Assembly: GCA_041497115.1 (NCBI GenBank)
Contig: JBGQFW010000001.1
Span: 60,900-124,899, forward strand
Direction of reading: 5' to 3'
DNA length: 64,000 bases
Source of the DNA: AR5 sp041497115
GTDB taxonomy: Bacteria; Methylomirabilota; Methylomirabilia; Rokubacteriales; CSP1-6
The position numbers and the translations under genes were made by a program. The notes beneath the pieces were generated by a model. That model was not told the DNA's origin, made no database searches, and was given only the letters and a program-made list of their open reading frames with translations. Shown here in pieces: positions 33,075-42,685 of this stretch; the stretch's first letter is position 1, and each line of letters begins with the position of its first letter.

Positions 33075-33443
33075 TCACGGGCCCGTCCCGCCCGGCGCCG
33101 CGCTCCGCGCCGCCGCCGCGCGCGCCCGGCGCAGCCAGCCGAGCGCGCGCGGCACGTCGGCGTCGCTCTCGATCAGCGTCTCGACCCAGCCGCTGCGGGC
33201 GAAGCGGCGGTGCGGGCGCACGCCGGGCTCGCGCAGCGCGCGCGCCTGGTCGCCCGGGGAGAGGCGGATCCAGAGGTCGCGGTCCTTCTCGCGGATGGGA
33301 AAACAGGCGAACAGCCGCTCGCCCACGAAGTAGCCCCAGCGGCCGAACATCGGCGTGATACGCACGCCGTCCCAGCCGCCCAGCTCGGTGTTGAGGCTTC
33401 GGGCCGGGCCGCGGCCCCCGCGCTCGAGCGCGCGTCGCACCAT
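33075..33443 (-). CDS. TfoX N-domain-like small protein
   Basis: 122 residues. The pattern VRITPMFGRWGYFVGERLF, DLWIRLSPGDQ, then RPHRRFARSGW and a C-terminal VPRALGWLRRA helix resembles the TfoX/YjbR-like fold (MFG motif ~30 residues from the start, strand pair, Pro-His, C-terminal helix). Function unknown; not a competence regulator by default. ATG 33443 puts the MFG motif at the usual distance, but an in-frame ATG at 33500 is possible. Convergent with the transporter gene. Confidence 0.6.
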   Translation of the reverse strand: MVRRALERGGRGPARSLNTELGGWDGVRITPMFGRWGYFVGERLFACFPIREKDRDLWIRLSPGDQARALREPGVRPHRRFARSGWVETLIESDADVPRALGWLRRARAAAARSAAPGGTGP

Positions 33444-33585
33444 GCGGCCGCTGCCGACGCCGCGAACCCGCCGCCCGGGAGAACGCCGCTGGCTCGTCAT
33501 GAACGCGCGCATTCTGCCATTGACAGCCGTCGGGGCGCCATGCGAAATGAGGCGCACCCATCGTGCCGCCGCCTCAGGAGATCGC

Positions 33586-35259
33586 ATGACCGAGCACGCG
33601 CGGTTCCGCCATGCGCCCGTGGAGGGCGCCGGGACACTCTTCACGCCGACGTTCGTGGACTATCTCCTGGCGCTGCACGACCGCCTCACGCCGCAGATCG
33701 TCACGGTGCTGGCCCGCCGGGCCGAGGCCCTGCGCCGCGCGGTCACCGAGGGCGTGCGGCCCGGCCATCCTCCGGCGAGCGCGGCCACCACCGGCGACTG
33801 GAAGGTGCCGCCGGTGCCGGCCGATCTGTGGAAGCCCGGCATCGAGATCTCGGGGCCGTGCTCGATCACGTCCATGTTCATCAACGCGCTGAACCCCGGC
33901 CCCGAGGGCGAGCGCGCCGAGGGGGACCTGGACGACGACGAGGACTCGAGCGGACACCGGCTGGTCGACACGGTGCGGGCCGCCCACAACCGCGTGGCCG
34001 CGGTGCAGCGCGAGCTGTACGTCCGCGACGCCGAGCGCAACCGCGAGTACAAGATCGCCCCCGGCGAGCTGCCGTTCTTCATGCACCGCGAGCGCGGCAT
34101 CCACCTGGCCGAGCCCGACGTCACCGTGGACGGCGCGCCGGTCAACGCCGCCGTGCTGGGCACCGCGCTCACCCTCTTCCACGCCGGCCGCGCGCAGGCC
34201 GAGCGCGGCCAGGGCATCTACTTCTACCTGCCCAAGCTCGAGTTCGCCGCCGAGGCGCGCGTGTACCGCGACCTGTTCGATCTCAGCCGCGAGCGTCTGC
34301 CATGGCTGCGCACGGCGACGATCCGCGCCATCGTGCTGGTCGAGTCGCTGCCGTGTGTCTACGAGATGGAGGAGATGCTCTACGCGCTCGGCCCGTATGC
34401 GGCCGGCCTCAACGCCGCCCGCTGGGACCTCAAGGCCTCGATCTTCGAGTACGTCATGGGCGACCCCGAGTCGGTGTGGCCGGACCGCTTCGGCGTGGAC
34501 ATCAAGACCACGCCGTTCATCGCCAACATCTTCCGGCGTCTGGTGGCGATCTGCCTCAAGCGCGGCGCGGCGCCGATCGGCGGCATGGCGACGGCGCTGC
34601 CCAACCCCGACGCCGAGGTCAACCGCGTCGCCGGCGAGGCCATCCGCAAGGACAAGGAGTGGGAGGCGGCGCAGGGGTTCATCCGCGGCTGGGTCGCGCA
34701 CATCTTTCACATGAAGACGGCGGCCGACCCGTTCCGCCAGCTCATCGGCTCGGGCTGGACGCCGACGCCGCAGATGGCGAACCCCGACAACTATCCCGTG
34801 AAGATCGAGGTCCCGGCCGGCCCCATCACGCTGGAGGGCACGCGGCGCAACGCGCGGATGGTGATCGAGTACGTCGAGGGGTGGCTCAACGGCCGCGGCG
34901 CCAAGGGCATCGACAGCCTGGAGGGCAAGCCCGGCGTGCACCCCGCGCTCATGGAGGACCTCGCCACCGGCCGCATGTCGGTTGCCCAGATCGCCCAGCG
35001 CATCCGCCACCGCACCCGCACCACCGAGGGGCCGGCGGCGACCCACGACGCCGCCCTCGTCAAGCGACTGCTGCAGGAGGAGCTGGCCGACATCCTGCGG
35101 CGGCGCCCGAACGACGCCGCCGTGCACGAGCGCTACCGCCAGTCCGTGAAGATCGCGCTGCGCTGGATCCGCAACTACACCGAACTCGACTTCCGCAGCC
35201 TCGCCTCCTACACGCGCCCCCAGCTGGAGACGATCGCCGCCGCCCCTGACGCGTTCTGA
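33586..35259 (+). CDS. aceB: Malate synthase (AceB-like)
   Basis: 557 residues. It aligns by motif with malate synthase A: LFTPTFVDYLLALHDRLTP, GDWKVPPVPADLWKPGIEI, a central TIRAIVLVESLPCVYEMEEM, LNAARWDLKASIFEYVM and GGMATALPNPDAEVN. An acidic insert (EGDLDDDEDSSGH, residues ~112-124) lies in the region that in this family reads 'LNSGA..FMADFEDS'. It joins glyoxylate and acetyl-CoA to malate in the glyoxylate shunt or glyoxylate assimilation. AGGAG is 5 bases before the ATG. Isocitrate lyase is not adjacent. Confidence 0.9.
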   Translation: MTEHARFRHAPVEGAGTLFTPTFVDYLLALHDRLTPQIVTVLARRAEALRRAVTEGVRPGHPPASAATTGDWKVPPVPADLWKPGIEISGPCSITSMFINALNPGPEGERAEGDLDDDEDSSGHRLVDTVRAAHNRVAAVQRELYVRDAERNREYKIAPGELPFFMHRERGIHLAEPDVTVDGAPVNAAVLGTALTLFHAGRAQAERGQGIYFYLPKLEFAAEARVYRDLFDLSRERLPWLRTATIRAIVLVESLPCVYEMEEMLYALGPYAAGLNAARWDLKASIFEYVMGDPESVWPDRFGVDIKTTPFIANIFRRLVAICLKRGAAPIGGMATALPNPDAEVNRVAGEAIRKDKEWEAAQGFIRGWVAHIFHMKTAADPFRQLIGSGWTPTPQMANPDNYPVKIEVPAGPITLEGTRRNARMVIEYVEGWLNGRGAKGIDSLEGKPGVHPALMEDLATGRMSVAQIAQRIRHRTRTTEGPAATHDAALVKRLLQEELADILRRRPNDAAVHERYRQSVKIALRWIRNYTELDFRSLASYTRPQLETIAAAPDAF

Positions 35260-35263
35260 CCAG

Positions 35264-35290
35264 ATGGGGGGCCCCGACATGGCCCCCCAT
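35264..35290 (+). terminator. Strong hairpin after malate synthase, shared by convergent genes
   Basis: Perfect 10-bp stem ATGGGGGGCC / GGCCCCCCAT with a 7-base loop, starting 4 bases after the aceB stop. No T run follows. It sits in the 112-base gap between two converging genes and may end transcription from both sides. Confidence 0.5.
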
Positions 35291-35371
35291 ACCCCCCGAC
35301 GCTCGGGCCGCCCCGGCGCGGCCGGATGCGGCCCTCGATTCCGCGCGGATGACTTCGCAGGCTACCGTGCG

Positions 35372-38290
35372 CTAGCGCCGGCGGCCTTCGAGACGTGCGA
35401 TCGCTCGAACGGCGTCGGGCTGGTCGGGCTCGAGGGCGAGGATCTCGCGGTACTCGCGGTACGCGTCGGTCGGCTGGCCGACCCGCTCCAGCGCGCGGGC
35501 CAGCGCCAGCCGCGCCGGCACGTCGCGCGGCGCCTGCTGCTTGAGTGTCCGCCACTCGTTGAGCGCCTGGAAGAACTGCTCGCTCAGCCAGAGCCGCTCA
35601 GCCAGCCGCCGGCGGAAGCGCGCCGTGCCCGGCTCGAGCGCCACCGCCGCCCGATAGTCCGCCAGCGCCTCGTCGGCGGCCCCCAGCGCCTCGCGCACGA
35701 GGCCGAGGCCGAAGCGCGCGGCGGCGTCCCGCGAGTCGGCGGCGACGAGGGCGCGCCACTCCGGGAGCGCCTGGTCCCAGAGCCGGCGCTCGGTCAGGTA
35801 CGCGGCGAGCGCGCGCTGGTAGCGGCTGGGGCGGTCCAGGTCGCCGGCCAGGCGGTCCAGCAGCGCGCTGAGGCGCCGGTCGCGCACGGGAAACGGCCGT
35901 CGCTCCGTCGCGGTCGCCCGGCGCTCCATGAGCCCGCTGGCCAGGCGCAGGTGATCGAGCGCCTCGGGATCGCCGGCGCGCGCCAGCGCCGCGCCCAGCG
36001 CGCGCTCCACCTCGGGATTGCCGCTCTCGGCGGCGACCGCCTCGCGCAGCGTCGCGATCGCCTGCGCGTCGGCGCCCGCCCGGCCGAGCGCCTCGGCGAG
36101 CGCCCACCGGTAGAGCGACGCCTCGCGCGGCGGTGCCGCCGCCACCGCCGCCCGGTAGGCGACCAGGCTCTCGCCGCCCAGCCGGCGCCCCTCGAGCTGC
36201 ACCGCCAGATCGAGCCGATCCACCGCCGTCGGCGGCACGAGCGCCAGCCACTCCGTCTCGGTGAGGCCGAGCGGCCGATAGAGGTCGAGCATCTCGCTGA
36301 GCAGCGCGGGGTCGCGCCCGACCGCCTCACGCGCCGCCGCCAGTCCCAGCTCGGGGATCGAGTAGGCCAGCCGTGCCATCGCCGCGTAGAACAGCGGCGC
36401 GTCCCTCGCGAGCGCGATGGCGCGGCTGCCGTGGGTCAGCGCCGCCGCCAGCCCGTCGGGGCCGCCACGCCCCTGCACCACGGCGTCGCCGGCCTCCACC
36501 CACGCGAGGTCCATGTGCAGCCACGGATCGGTCGGGGTGATCGCGAGCGCCTCGCGCAGGTCGGCGCGGGCCGCCGCCAGCCCCTCACGGGCCAGGCGGT
36601 CGCGGTCCACACCGGGGGCCGGCGGCGACTGCCAGAGGGCCAGCGCCGCGGCCTGGCGCGCCTTCGCGCGCGAGGCCAGCGCGCTCGCGCTGCCGCGATC
36701 CACGGCCAGCGCCGCCTCGGCGCGCTCCAGCCACTCGGCCGGCGGCGCGGCGACCAGCGCCGCCTCCGCCACCCAGACGCGCGCCATGCGCACCCACTGC
36801 CACGTCCACGCCCCCAGCACGAGGACGGCGAGGGCGCCCGCCGCCAGCGCCCGCGGCCGCGGCAGCGCGAGCGTGGCGACGCCGCTCAGCAGCGTCTCGT
36901 GGTCGGACTGCAGCCGCGTGTGCAGGGCCACCGTGGCCAGCCCCAGCAGCGTCGCCGCCAGGACGCCGACGGCCGGGATCCGCATCGAGAAATCGAGCGC
37001 GCTGTGGGCGATCAGCCCCGCCAGCCCGGCGAGCGCGCCGATGGCCACGCCGAGACTGAACCGGTCGCTGCGCATCGCCTCCTCGCCCTCGCCGCCGTCC
37101 ACCGGGCAGCTTCCGCGCCCCAGCAGGTGGGCGCCGACCAGGTCGGCCCCGACGCGCCAGGCGAGGAAGACGCAGAGCAGCGCGCCCACCGGGCCGAGCT
37201 CGATCGCGAGCTGTAGCAGGTCGTTGTGCGCGTAGGGGTAGTACACGCGGGCCGGCAGGTGCGCGAGCGGCTGGTAACGGAAGTAGATGTCGCGGTAAGC
37301 CCCGAACCCGACGCCGAGCACGGGGAACTCGCGCAGCATCGGCAGCGACGCCACGTACTGCTGGACGCGATCCAGGGCGCCCGCGGGCCCCTGGCTGAGA
37401 CGCTCGAGCATCGGCCCGACGCCGATCCAGCCGGCGTAGGCGACGACGGCGACGAGCAGCACGCCGGTGAGGACGAGGCTGCGTCGCGCGCGTCCGACGG
37501 CGCCCAGCATGAAGATCAGCGCGAGCAGCGCCACCACGATGTTCACGAGCCCGCCCCGGCTCAGCGTGAAGACCAGGGCGACCGCCATGACGACGACGGC
37601 CAGCAGCGGCAGGTACCGGCGGGCCGCCTGCTCGCGCAGCTCGCGCACCGACAGGAGCGCGCGCAGCGAGGGGGCGCGGCGCGGCTCGTGGCTGCGCGCG
37701 GTGACCCACCCCAGCCCGAGCGCGACGAGCATCACCAGCCACGCGGCCATGTGATCGGGGCTCGCGAAGGTCCCCGACAGCCGCCCCATGAACGGATGCT
37801 CGCGCCACACGAGCAGCCACGTCTGGCCGGTGAGGTAGTCGAGCAGGCCGAGGAACGCCATCAGCGCACCGATGGCGAGCAGCGCGCGCACGAGGCGGCC
37901 GATCTGGCGCCGGGTCTGCACCGTCTGGACGACGAGGAAGTACACGGCCGCGTAGCCGACGAAGATGAGCGCCGAGACCACCGTGTGGCGCGGCGTCACC
38001 GTGCCGATCGTCAGGAAGGGGGTGGGAAACCGCGCCGCGAGGTCGGTCACGGAGGCGGCCGGCGCGAGCGCCCAGGCCACCAGGGCGTGGTTGCCGACGG
38101 CGAGCTGCACCCCGACGAGCGCCAGCAGCAGCAGCACCGGCAGGTCGAGCGGCGTGCGCCGCCACGCCAGACGGCCGGCGCCGAGGGCGGCGACCAGCCA
38201 GGCAGCCGCGGCGACGCCGATCAGCAGGAACGCCAGGGTGAGCGGCCAGCCCCGGTAGGCGCCGGAGGCGAGCGGCGCCCACAGCAGCAA
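35372..38290 (-). CDS. O-antigen ligase/Wzy-like membrane protein with C-terminal TPR domain
   Basis: 972 residues. The first ~470 hold about 12 membrane helices with the Wzy_C (O-antigen ligase) signature: a periplasmic loop ending in FPVLGVGFGAYRDIYFRYQ and ARVYYPYAHNDLLQLAIELG. The last ~450 are helix-turn-helix TPR-like units rich in Ala/Leu/Arg (for example QALPEWRALVAADSRDAAAR). It probably ligates or polymerises glycans on lipid A, lipid or protein. The TTG at 38290 is the first accepted start. The reading frame is open back to ~38362 and a CTG at 38338 would add a plausible hydrophilic N-terminus, so the true start is uncertain. Confidence 0.85.
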   Translation of the reverse strand: MLLWAPLASGAYRGWPLTLAFLLIGVAAAAWLVAALGAGRLAWRRTPLDLPVLLLLALVGVQLAVGNHALVAWALAPAASVTDLAARFPTPFLTIGTVTPRHTVVSALIFVGYAAVYFLVVQTVQTRRQIGRLVRALLAIGALMAFLGLLDYLTGQTWLLVWREHPFMGRLSGTFASPDHMAAWLVMLVALGLGWVTARSHEPRRAPSLRALLSVRELREQAARRYLPLLAVVVMAVALVFTLSRGGLVNIVVALLALIFMLGAVGRARRSLVLTGVLLVAVVAYAGWIGVGPMLERLSQGPAGALDRVQQYVASLPMLREFPVLGVGFGAYRDIYFRYQPLAHLPARVYYPYAHNDLLQLAIELGPVGALLCVFLAWRVGADLVGAHLLGRGSCPVDGGEGEEAMRSDRFSLGVAIGALAGLAGLIAHSALDFSMRIPAVGVLAATLLGLATVALHTRLQSDHETLLSGVATLALPRPRALAAGALAVLVLGAWTWQWVRMARVWVAEAALVAAPPAEWLERAEAALAVDRGSASALASRAKARQAAALALWQSPPAPGVDRDRLAREGLAAARADLREALAITPTDPWLHMDLAWVEAGDAVVQGRGGPDGLAAALTHGSRAIALARDAPLFYAAMARLAYSIPELGLAAAREAVGRDPALLSEMLDLYRPLGLTETEWLALVPPTAVDRLDLAVQLEGRRLGGESLVAYRAAVAAAPPREASLYRWALAEALGRAGADAQAIATLREAVAAESGNPEVERALGAALARAGDPEALDHLRLASGLMERRATATERRPFPVRDRRLSALLDRLAGDLDRPSRYQRALAAYLTERRLWDQALPEWRALVAADSRDAAARFGLGLVREALGAADEALADYRAAVALEPGTARFRRRLAERLWLSEQFFQALNEWRTLKQQAPRDVPARLALARALERVGQPTDAYREYREILALEPDQPDAVRAIARLEGRRR

Positions 38291-38368
38291 CGCGTACAGC
38301 GCGACGCGGCTCGCGCGGTCGAGGCTATCGGTGGCCAGGGTCCGGTGCGGCGCCGCCGTCGGCGGCGG

Positions 38369-39130
38369 TCACGGAAACATGTAGCGGCTGATGTGGAGGT
38401 GGACGCCGTGACTGCCGGCCGGCTCCACCGTGACCTCGCCGGTGCCGTCGAGGCGTGGTGTCCCCGCCTTGCGGAGCGCGGCGGTGAGCGCGAAGAAATC
38501 CTCGGCGACGAACGACAGCGCCACCATGCCCTCGGTGCCACCCACCTCGTGGGTCGGCACCACCAGCAGCGTGCCGCGGCCGACGCCCAGCATCGTGCGC
38601 GGGCCGCCGTTCATCGTGACCTCGGGGAGGCCGAACAGCGACTGAAACGTGCCGGCGGTCGCCCGCACGTCGCCGGCGCCGATCACCAGCCGCTTGAGGC
38701 GCAGCGGCGAGGGCGGCTCCTCGGCGGACGGCCCCGGCGGCGTGGTCAGCTCGACGAGCACGCCCGAGCACGCGCGGGGATGCAGGAAGCCGATCTGGCC
38801 GGCCAGCCCCGTGCGCGGCGCCGTGTCGAGCAGCTCGACGCCGCGCTCCTTGAGGTCGGCGAGCGAGCCGCCCACGTCGGGCGTCTCGAAGCAGAGATGG
38901 TGCAGCCCCTCGCCGCGCCTGGCGAGGAAGCGCCCGACCGGCGTGGCCGGCCCCAGCGGCTCCAGCAGCTCGATCTCGCTGTCGCCGGCGGCGAGCAGCG
39001 CGGCCCGCACGCCCTGGTCGGTGATGTCCGCCTCGCGCACGAGCGGCAGCCCGAGGACGCCGCGGTAGAACGCGTACGCCTCCTTGAGCCGCTTCACCAC
39101 GATTCCGACGTGATGAATCCGTCGAATCAC
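38369..39130 (-). CDS. Two-domain VOC protein, methylmalonyl-CoA epimerase-like
   Basis: 253 residues. Domain 1 (~1-135) reads like methylmalonyl-CoA epimerase: IRRIHHVGIVVKRLKEAYAF, then GEGLHHLCFETPDVGGSLAD and GFLHPRACSGVLVELTTP with His and Glu metal ligands. Domain 2 (~150-253) is another betaalphabetabetabeta module without clear metal ligands. Typical epimerases are one domain of ~135 residues, so the C-terminal half is an addition. The GTG start has AAGGAGG ahead. Confidence 0.75.
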   Translation of the reverse strand: MIRRIHHVGIVVKRLKEAYAFYRGVLGLPLVREADITDQGVRAALLAAGDSEIELLEPLGPATPVGRFLARRGEGLHHLCFETPDVGGSLADLKERGVELLDTAPRTGLAGQIGFLHPRACSGVLVELTTPPGPSAEEPPSPLRLKRLVIGAGDVRATAGTFQSLFGLPEVTMNGGPRTMLGVGRGTLLVVPTHEVGGTEGMVALSFVAEDFFALTAALRKAGTPRLDGTGEVTVEPAGSHGVHLHISRYMFP

Positions 39131-39143
39131 CTCTCGGCCCTCC

Positions 39144-39644
39144 TTATCGAATGAATGCGGCGGCGCGCCGGCTCTGCGCGTCGCGGATCCGGATGCGGTG
39201 ATTGGCCAGCAGCGTCGCCGGCAGCCGCGTGAGCGGCGCCCAGCGCAGGGCGAGCGTCTCGTCGCAGGTCGTGAGCTCGCCACCCCGCGCCGCGCACTCG
39301 AAGCAGGCGTTCACGTAGTGCCACACGTTGCCATCCGGGTATCGCACGACTTGCCGCTTCGGCTCCGAGTAGACGCCGACGAGGCGACGTACCGTCACCT
39401 CCAGCCCGGTCTCCTCGCGCACCTCGCGGATCACGGCCTGGCGGAGCGACTCGCCGATCTCGACCGAGCCGCCGGGCAGCCCCCACTGGCCCCCGTCGGA
39501 GCGCTGCTGCAGGAGCAGGCGGCGGCGGGCGTCGAAGATCACCGCCGAGACGCTGGGCCGGACGCCGAGAGCCCGATCCACGTCGGGCTCGAGCGTGATC
39601 CCGGCGGCCACCCTACCCGACCCCCGCGAGGTTGGCAAGGTCAC
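39144..39644 (-). CDS. Nudix hydrolase
   Basis: 166 residues. A complete Nudix box is visible: GGSVEIGESLRQAVIREV followed by REETGL (G-x5-E-x7-R-E-x-x-E-E-x-G). RPSVSAVIFDARRRLLLQQRS before it is the usual first strand region. It hydrolyses a nucleoside diphosphate linked to another group; substrate unknown. GTG start at 39644 overlaps the aldo/keto reductase stop by 4 bases. Confidence 0.88.
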   Translation of the reverse strand: MTLPTSRGSGRVAAGITLEPDVDRALGVRPSVSAVIFDARRRLLLQQRSDGGQWGLPGGSVEIGESLRQAVIREVREETGLEVTVRRLVGVYSEPKRQVVRYPDGNVWHYVNACFECAARGGELTTCDETLALRWAPLTRLPATLLANHRIRIRDAQSRRAAAFIR

Positions 39645-40759
39645 GACTCGGCGAACAGCCGCGTGATCTCGGCGCCGGACAGGGGCGGCAGCGAGGCCAC
39701 CCGGGCGTTCTCCTCGACGTGGGCGACGGACTTCATGCCGACCAGGGCGGTCCCGATGCCGGGGGTGGAGCGGACGAACTGGATGGCCCGCTGGGCGTCG
39801 GTCTCGAGCCCGGGCAGGAGCTCGGCCAGCTCGGCGGGCAGCGCCTGCGCGAGCTTGCCCTGCAGGAGCGAGGCGGAGGCCATCACGTAGACGCCCAGGT
39901 GGCGGGCGGCGTCGAGCAGGCGGAAGAAGCTGCCGTCGAGCTTCTGGTTGGCGCGCGCGAACGCCTCCGGCATGGCCAGATTGTAGGGCAGCTGGATCAC
40001 GCGGAAGCGATGGTCGGCGCCGCCGACCTCGCGCGCGAGCGCGACCAGCTCGGGCAGCGAGAGGTGGCCGCGGTCGCCGGCGTCGGCCCGCAAACCGTTC
40101 CACGTGGCGGCGCCGTACACGCGCAGCTTGCCCTCGCCGGCCGCCTCCTCGAGCGCCTCGAAGGCGCGCCGCATCCGCACCAGGAACTCCGGCCGGGCCA
40201 CCTCGTCGAGCTGTCCCTCGGGGTTGTGGACGTAGTAGACGTCGAGCGTCGCCAGGCCGAGGTTGGCGCGGCTGCGATCGAGCTGATCGCGCAGGTAGCG
40301 GGGCGTCATGCAGTGCGAGCCGACGACGTCGCCCGCGTTCAGAATTCCGGGGCGCACGTAGGTCGCGGTGAAGTACGCGCGGGGGTCGGGCGGCACGTCA
40401 CCGTCGAAAGCGAGGTAGCCCCCCTTGGTGCTGACCACGACCTCGTCGCGCCGGAGCGCGCCGCGCCCGACGGCGGCGGCCAGCGCGGCGCCCACCGCGC
40501 GCTCGCTGCGCTGGTGGCGATAGTTGATCGCGCTGTCCACGACGTTGAGCCCGCGCTCGAGCGCCCGCTCGACGGCTCTCTGGTAGAGCGCGTCGGTGGC
40601 GGCGTCCTCGCGGCCGAGATAGGTCCCGACCCCGATGGTGGAGGCGCGGACGCCGCCGGCCATCTCCCGGTAGTGGTCGGTCGGCACCCGGTCCGCGACG
40701 CGCGCAGCGTAGCGCGCGGTGCCCTCCCCGGTGGCGTGCCCTGCGAGCATCCCGCCCAT
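39641..40759 (-). CDS. Aldo/keto reductase
   Basis: 372 residues of the AKR (beta/alpha)8 family. The catalytic tetrad is visible as Asp and Tyr in NVVDSAINYRHQRSE, Lys in VVVSTKGGYL and His in VYYVHNPEG. The C-terminal cofactor region is IGTALVGMKSVAHVEENA. An NADPH-dependent aldehyde or sugar reductase; substrate unknown. ATG 40759, with a second in-frame ATG three codons later. Follows copD by 14 bases. Confidence 0.85.
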   Translation of the reverse strand: MGGMLAGHATGEGTARYAARVADRVPTDHYREMAGGVRASTIGVGTYLGREDAATDALYQRAVERALERGLNVVDSAINYRHQRSERAVGAALAAAVGRGALRRDEVVVSTKGGYLAFDGDVPPDPRAYFTATYVRPGILNAGDVVGSHCMTPRYLRDQLDRSRANLGLATLDVYYVHNPEGQLDEVARPEFLVRMRRAFEALEEAAGEGKLRVYGAATWNGLRADAGDRGHLSLPELVALAREVGGADHRFRVIQLPYNLAMPEAFARANQKLDGSFFRLLDAARHLGVYVMASASLLQGKLAQALPAELAELLPGLETDAQRAIQFVRSTPGIGTALVGMKSVAHVEENARVASLPPLSGAEITRLFAES

Positions 40760-40773
40760 TATGCCGTCGTCCC

Positions 40774-42321
40774 TCACGCCTCGCGATAGACGACGAGGAT
40801 GAGCCCCACCGCGGTCAGGCAGAGCGTCCAGAACCACCCCGCCCCCCGGCCGGCCTCCGGCAGCCGCAGCTCGACCCACCGCCCCCAGCCCGCGAAGGCG
40901 CCCAGGACGCCGAGCGGCGCGTGCGTGACCTCAGCGAGGAACTCGGCCTTGAGGTTGAACATCGCGTGCGAGTGGGTGAGCAGCAGGCCGCCGCCCGCCG
41001 CGCACAGCAGCGGGAACGCGTAGCCCCACGGCCGGCGCGCCAGCCGCCCGGTGCGCACCATCCACTCGAAGACGCCGAAGGCCACGACGAGGACGACGAA
41101 GGCGCGATGCTGCAGCACGTCGGGCAGGAGCAGGCTCTCCCAGAAGCCGGCCGGGCCGAGCGGCCACGCGCGCGGGTCGTTGCGCAGGAACAGGAAGCCG
41201 GCGAGGCCGAAGAACACCAGCGGCCAGTGGCGGGCCGGTCGCACGCCCAGCCGCTCCAGCGCGGCCAGCAGCCCCATCGTGAGCACGAAGAAGCCGGCCC
41301 AGTGGTGGTTGTACTCCGACCACGCCCGCTCGACCGGCTCGCGGCGGGTGACCGGGCCCATCAGGGGCTCCGCCTTCGCGAGGAGCTCGGCGACCGGCGG
41401 GCTGGTCAGCCGCGGCGGCGTGGGGCGGAAGCGCGCCGCCACCTCGGCCACCGTCGCCCGGTCGGTGGTGACGTCGACGGCCGGCGGCAGTGAGGTCAGC
41501 GACGCGGCGGCGAACAGCACCGTGAGCCCCAGCCCGAGCTCGACCTCGACGAACCGCGACAGCCGCGCGTCGGGCGCCGCCGCGCGCCGCGCGGCGCGGA
41601 GATTGGCGAGCGCCAGCACCAGGATCGCGGCGAGGAGCACCGCCTTGCTCACGATCATCACGCCGTACGCGGTGCCCACGTACGCCCCCGCGTCCCCGAC
41701 GTACTGCCAGGACAGCACGCCCCCCGCCACGACCAGCGCGCTCACCGAGGCGAGCGCCAGGTTGGAGAACCGCCGCACGCTGGCGGCGTCGAGGGATCTC
41801 CCCCCGAGCGCGAGCTGTGCGAGGCCGCCGATCCAGATCGCCGCCGCCGCCTGGTGCAGCGCGTCGAGCGCCAACAGCAGCGCGCGCCCCTGGACGCGGG
41901 CGACCGCGTGGCTCAGCACCGCGGAGGTGACGACGAGCGCGAGCGCAACCGCGCTCAGCGCGTGCCAGGCGACGGGCCCGGCCGGCCGCCGGGCGAGCCG
42001 CACGGCCAGCACGGCGGTGGCCACCGCCAGGGCGATCCGGACGACGGCGGCCCGCGCGAACGTCGTGGCGAGGAAGGCGCCCGCCGGCCAGCCGTCGGGG
42101 CCGGCCACCTCGCTCAGAGCGACGAGCATCGTCGCGGCCTGCGCCACCGCGGCGAGCGCGGCGGCGCCGGCGACGATCCGCAGGGCCCGCGCCACGGCCG
42201 GCCCCGGCTCGACTCGCGGCGCGGCGCGCAGGACGAGTCGCGCCCACGCCACGCCGCCCAGCACCAGGCTGGTAAGGACGAGGATCAGCCCCCGCAGCAG
42301 GACGTCGACGAAGCCGGCCAT
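40774..42321 (-). CDS. copD: CopD family copper-transport membrane protein
   Basis: 515 residues, about 12 membrane helices. The N-terminal half matches CopD/YcnJ: LDALHQAAAAIWIGGLAQL, VRRFSNLALASVSALVVAGG and YGVMIVSKAVLLAAIL. The C-terminal ~200 residues are a further helical block with His-rich membrane edges (EYNHHWAGFFVL, TRSHAMFNLKAEF-type). It sits 4 bases after a CopC-like gene, the usual pairing for copper uptake across the inner membrane. Confidence 0.85.
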   Translation of the reverse strand: MAGFVDVLLRGLILVLTSLVLGGVAWARLVLRAAPRVEPGPAVARALRIVAGAAALAAVAQAATMLVALSEVAGPDGWPAGAFLATTFARAAVVRIALAVATAVLAVRLARRPAGPVAWHALSAVALALVVTSAVLSHAVARVQGRALLLALDALHQAAAAIWIGGLAQLALGGRSLDAASVRRFSNLALASVSALVVAGGVLSWQYVGDAGAYVGTAYGVMIVSKAVLLAAILVLALANLRAARRAAAPDARLSRFVEVELGLGLTVLFAAASLTSLPPAVDVTTDRATVAEVAARFRPTPPRLTSPPVAELLAKAEPLMGPVTRREPVERAWSEYNHHWAGFFVLTMGLLAALERLGVRPARHWPLVFFGLAGFLFLRNDPRAWPLGPAGFWESLLLPDVLQHRAFVVLVVAFGVFEWMVRTGRLARRPWGYAFPLLCAAGGGLLLTHSHAMFNLKAEFLAEVTHAPLGVLGAFAGWGRWVELRLPEAGRGAGWFWTLCLTAVGLILVVYREA

Positions 42322-42325
42322 GCCC

Positions 42326-42685
42326 CTAGGGCGCGATCCGGAACTCGAAGCGCCCGGACACGACGTGGCCGTCGGTGGAGAGCACGCGCCATTCCACCCG
42401 CCACGACCCCGGCGCCAGCGCGGGCAGCGGCGCCGTCACCCGATCGGGCGGCGCGCCGCCGGCGCTGAGGGCCAGCGGCTGCGCGCCGCCGTGCCCGTCG
42501 AGCAGGCGCACGCGCGAGAGCGACTTCTCGATGCGGTTGTTGAAGCGGAGCATGAGCTGGGGGGGCGCCGCGGCGAGCCTGGCGCCGGCGGCGGGCGTCG
42601 ATTCGAGCAGCAGCGAGTGGGCGAAGGCGACGCCCGCGCCCGCCAGCGCGAGGCCGGCGGCGAGCAGGCCGAGCGAGACGCTCAG
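42326..42685 (-). CDS. copC: CopC-domain periplasmic copper-binding protein
   Basis: 119 residues. Signal peptide ending AFA|H, so mature His1 is the conserved copper ligand (HSLLLESTPAAGARL). The second His is in STDGHVVSGRFEF. A small immunoglobulin-like barrel is typical of CopC. No ATG, GTG or TTG lies at a suitable place. The most sensible start is a CTG whose last two bases with the next A form the GNAT stop codon (CTGA), copying the 4-base overlaps used by its neighbours. Transcribed with copD. Confidence 0.75.
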   Translation of the reverse strand: MSVSLGLLAAGLALAGAGVAFAHSLLLESTPAAGARLAAAPPQLMLRFNNRIEKSLSRVRLLDGHGGAQPLALSAGGAPPDRVTAPLPALAPGSWRVEWRVLSTDGHVVSGRFEFRIAP

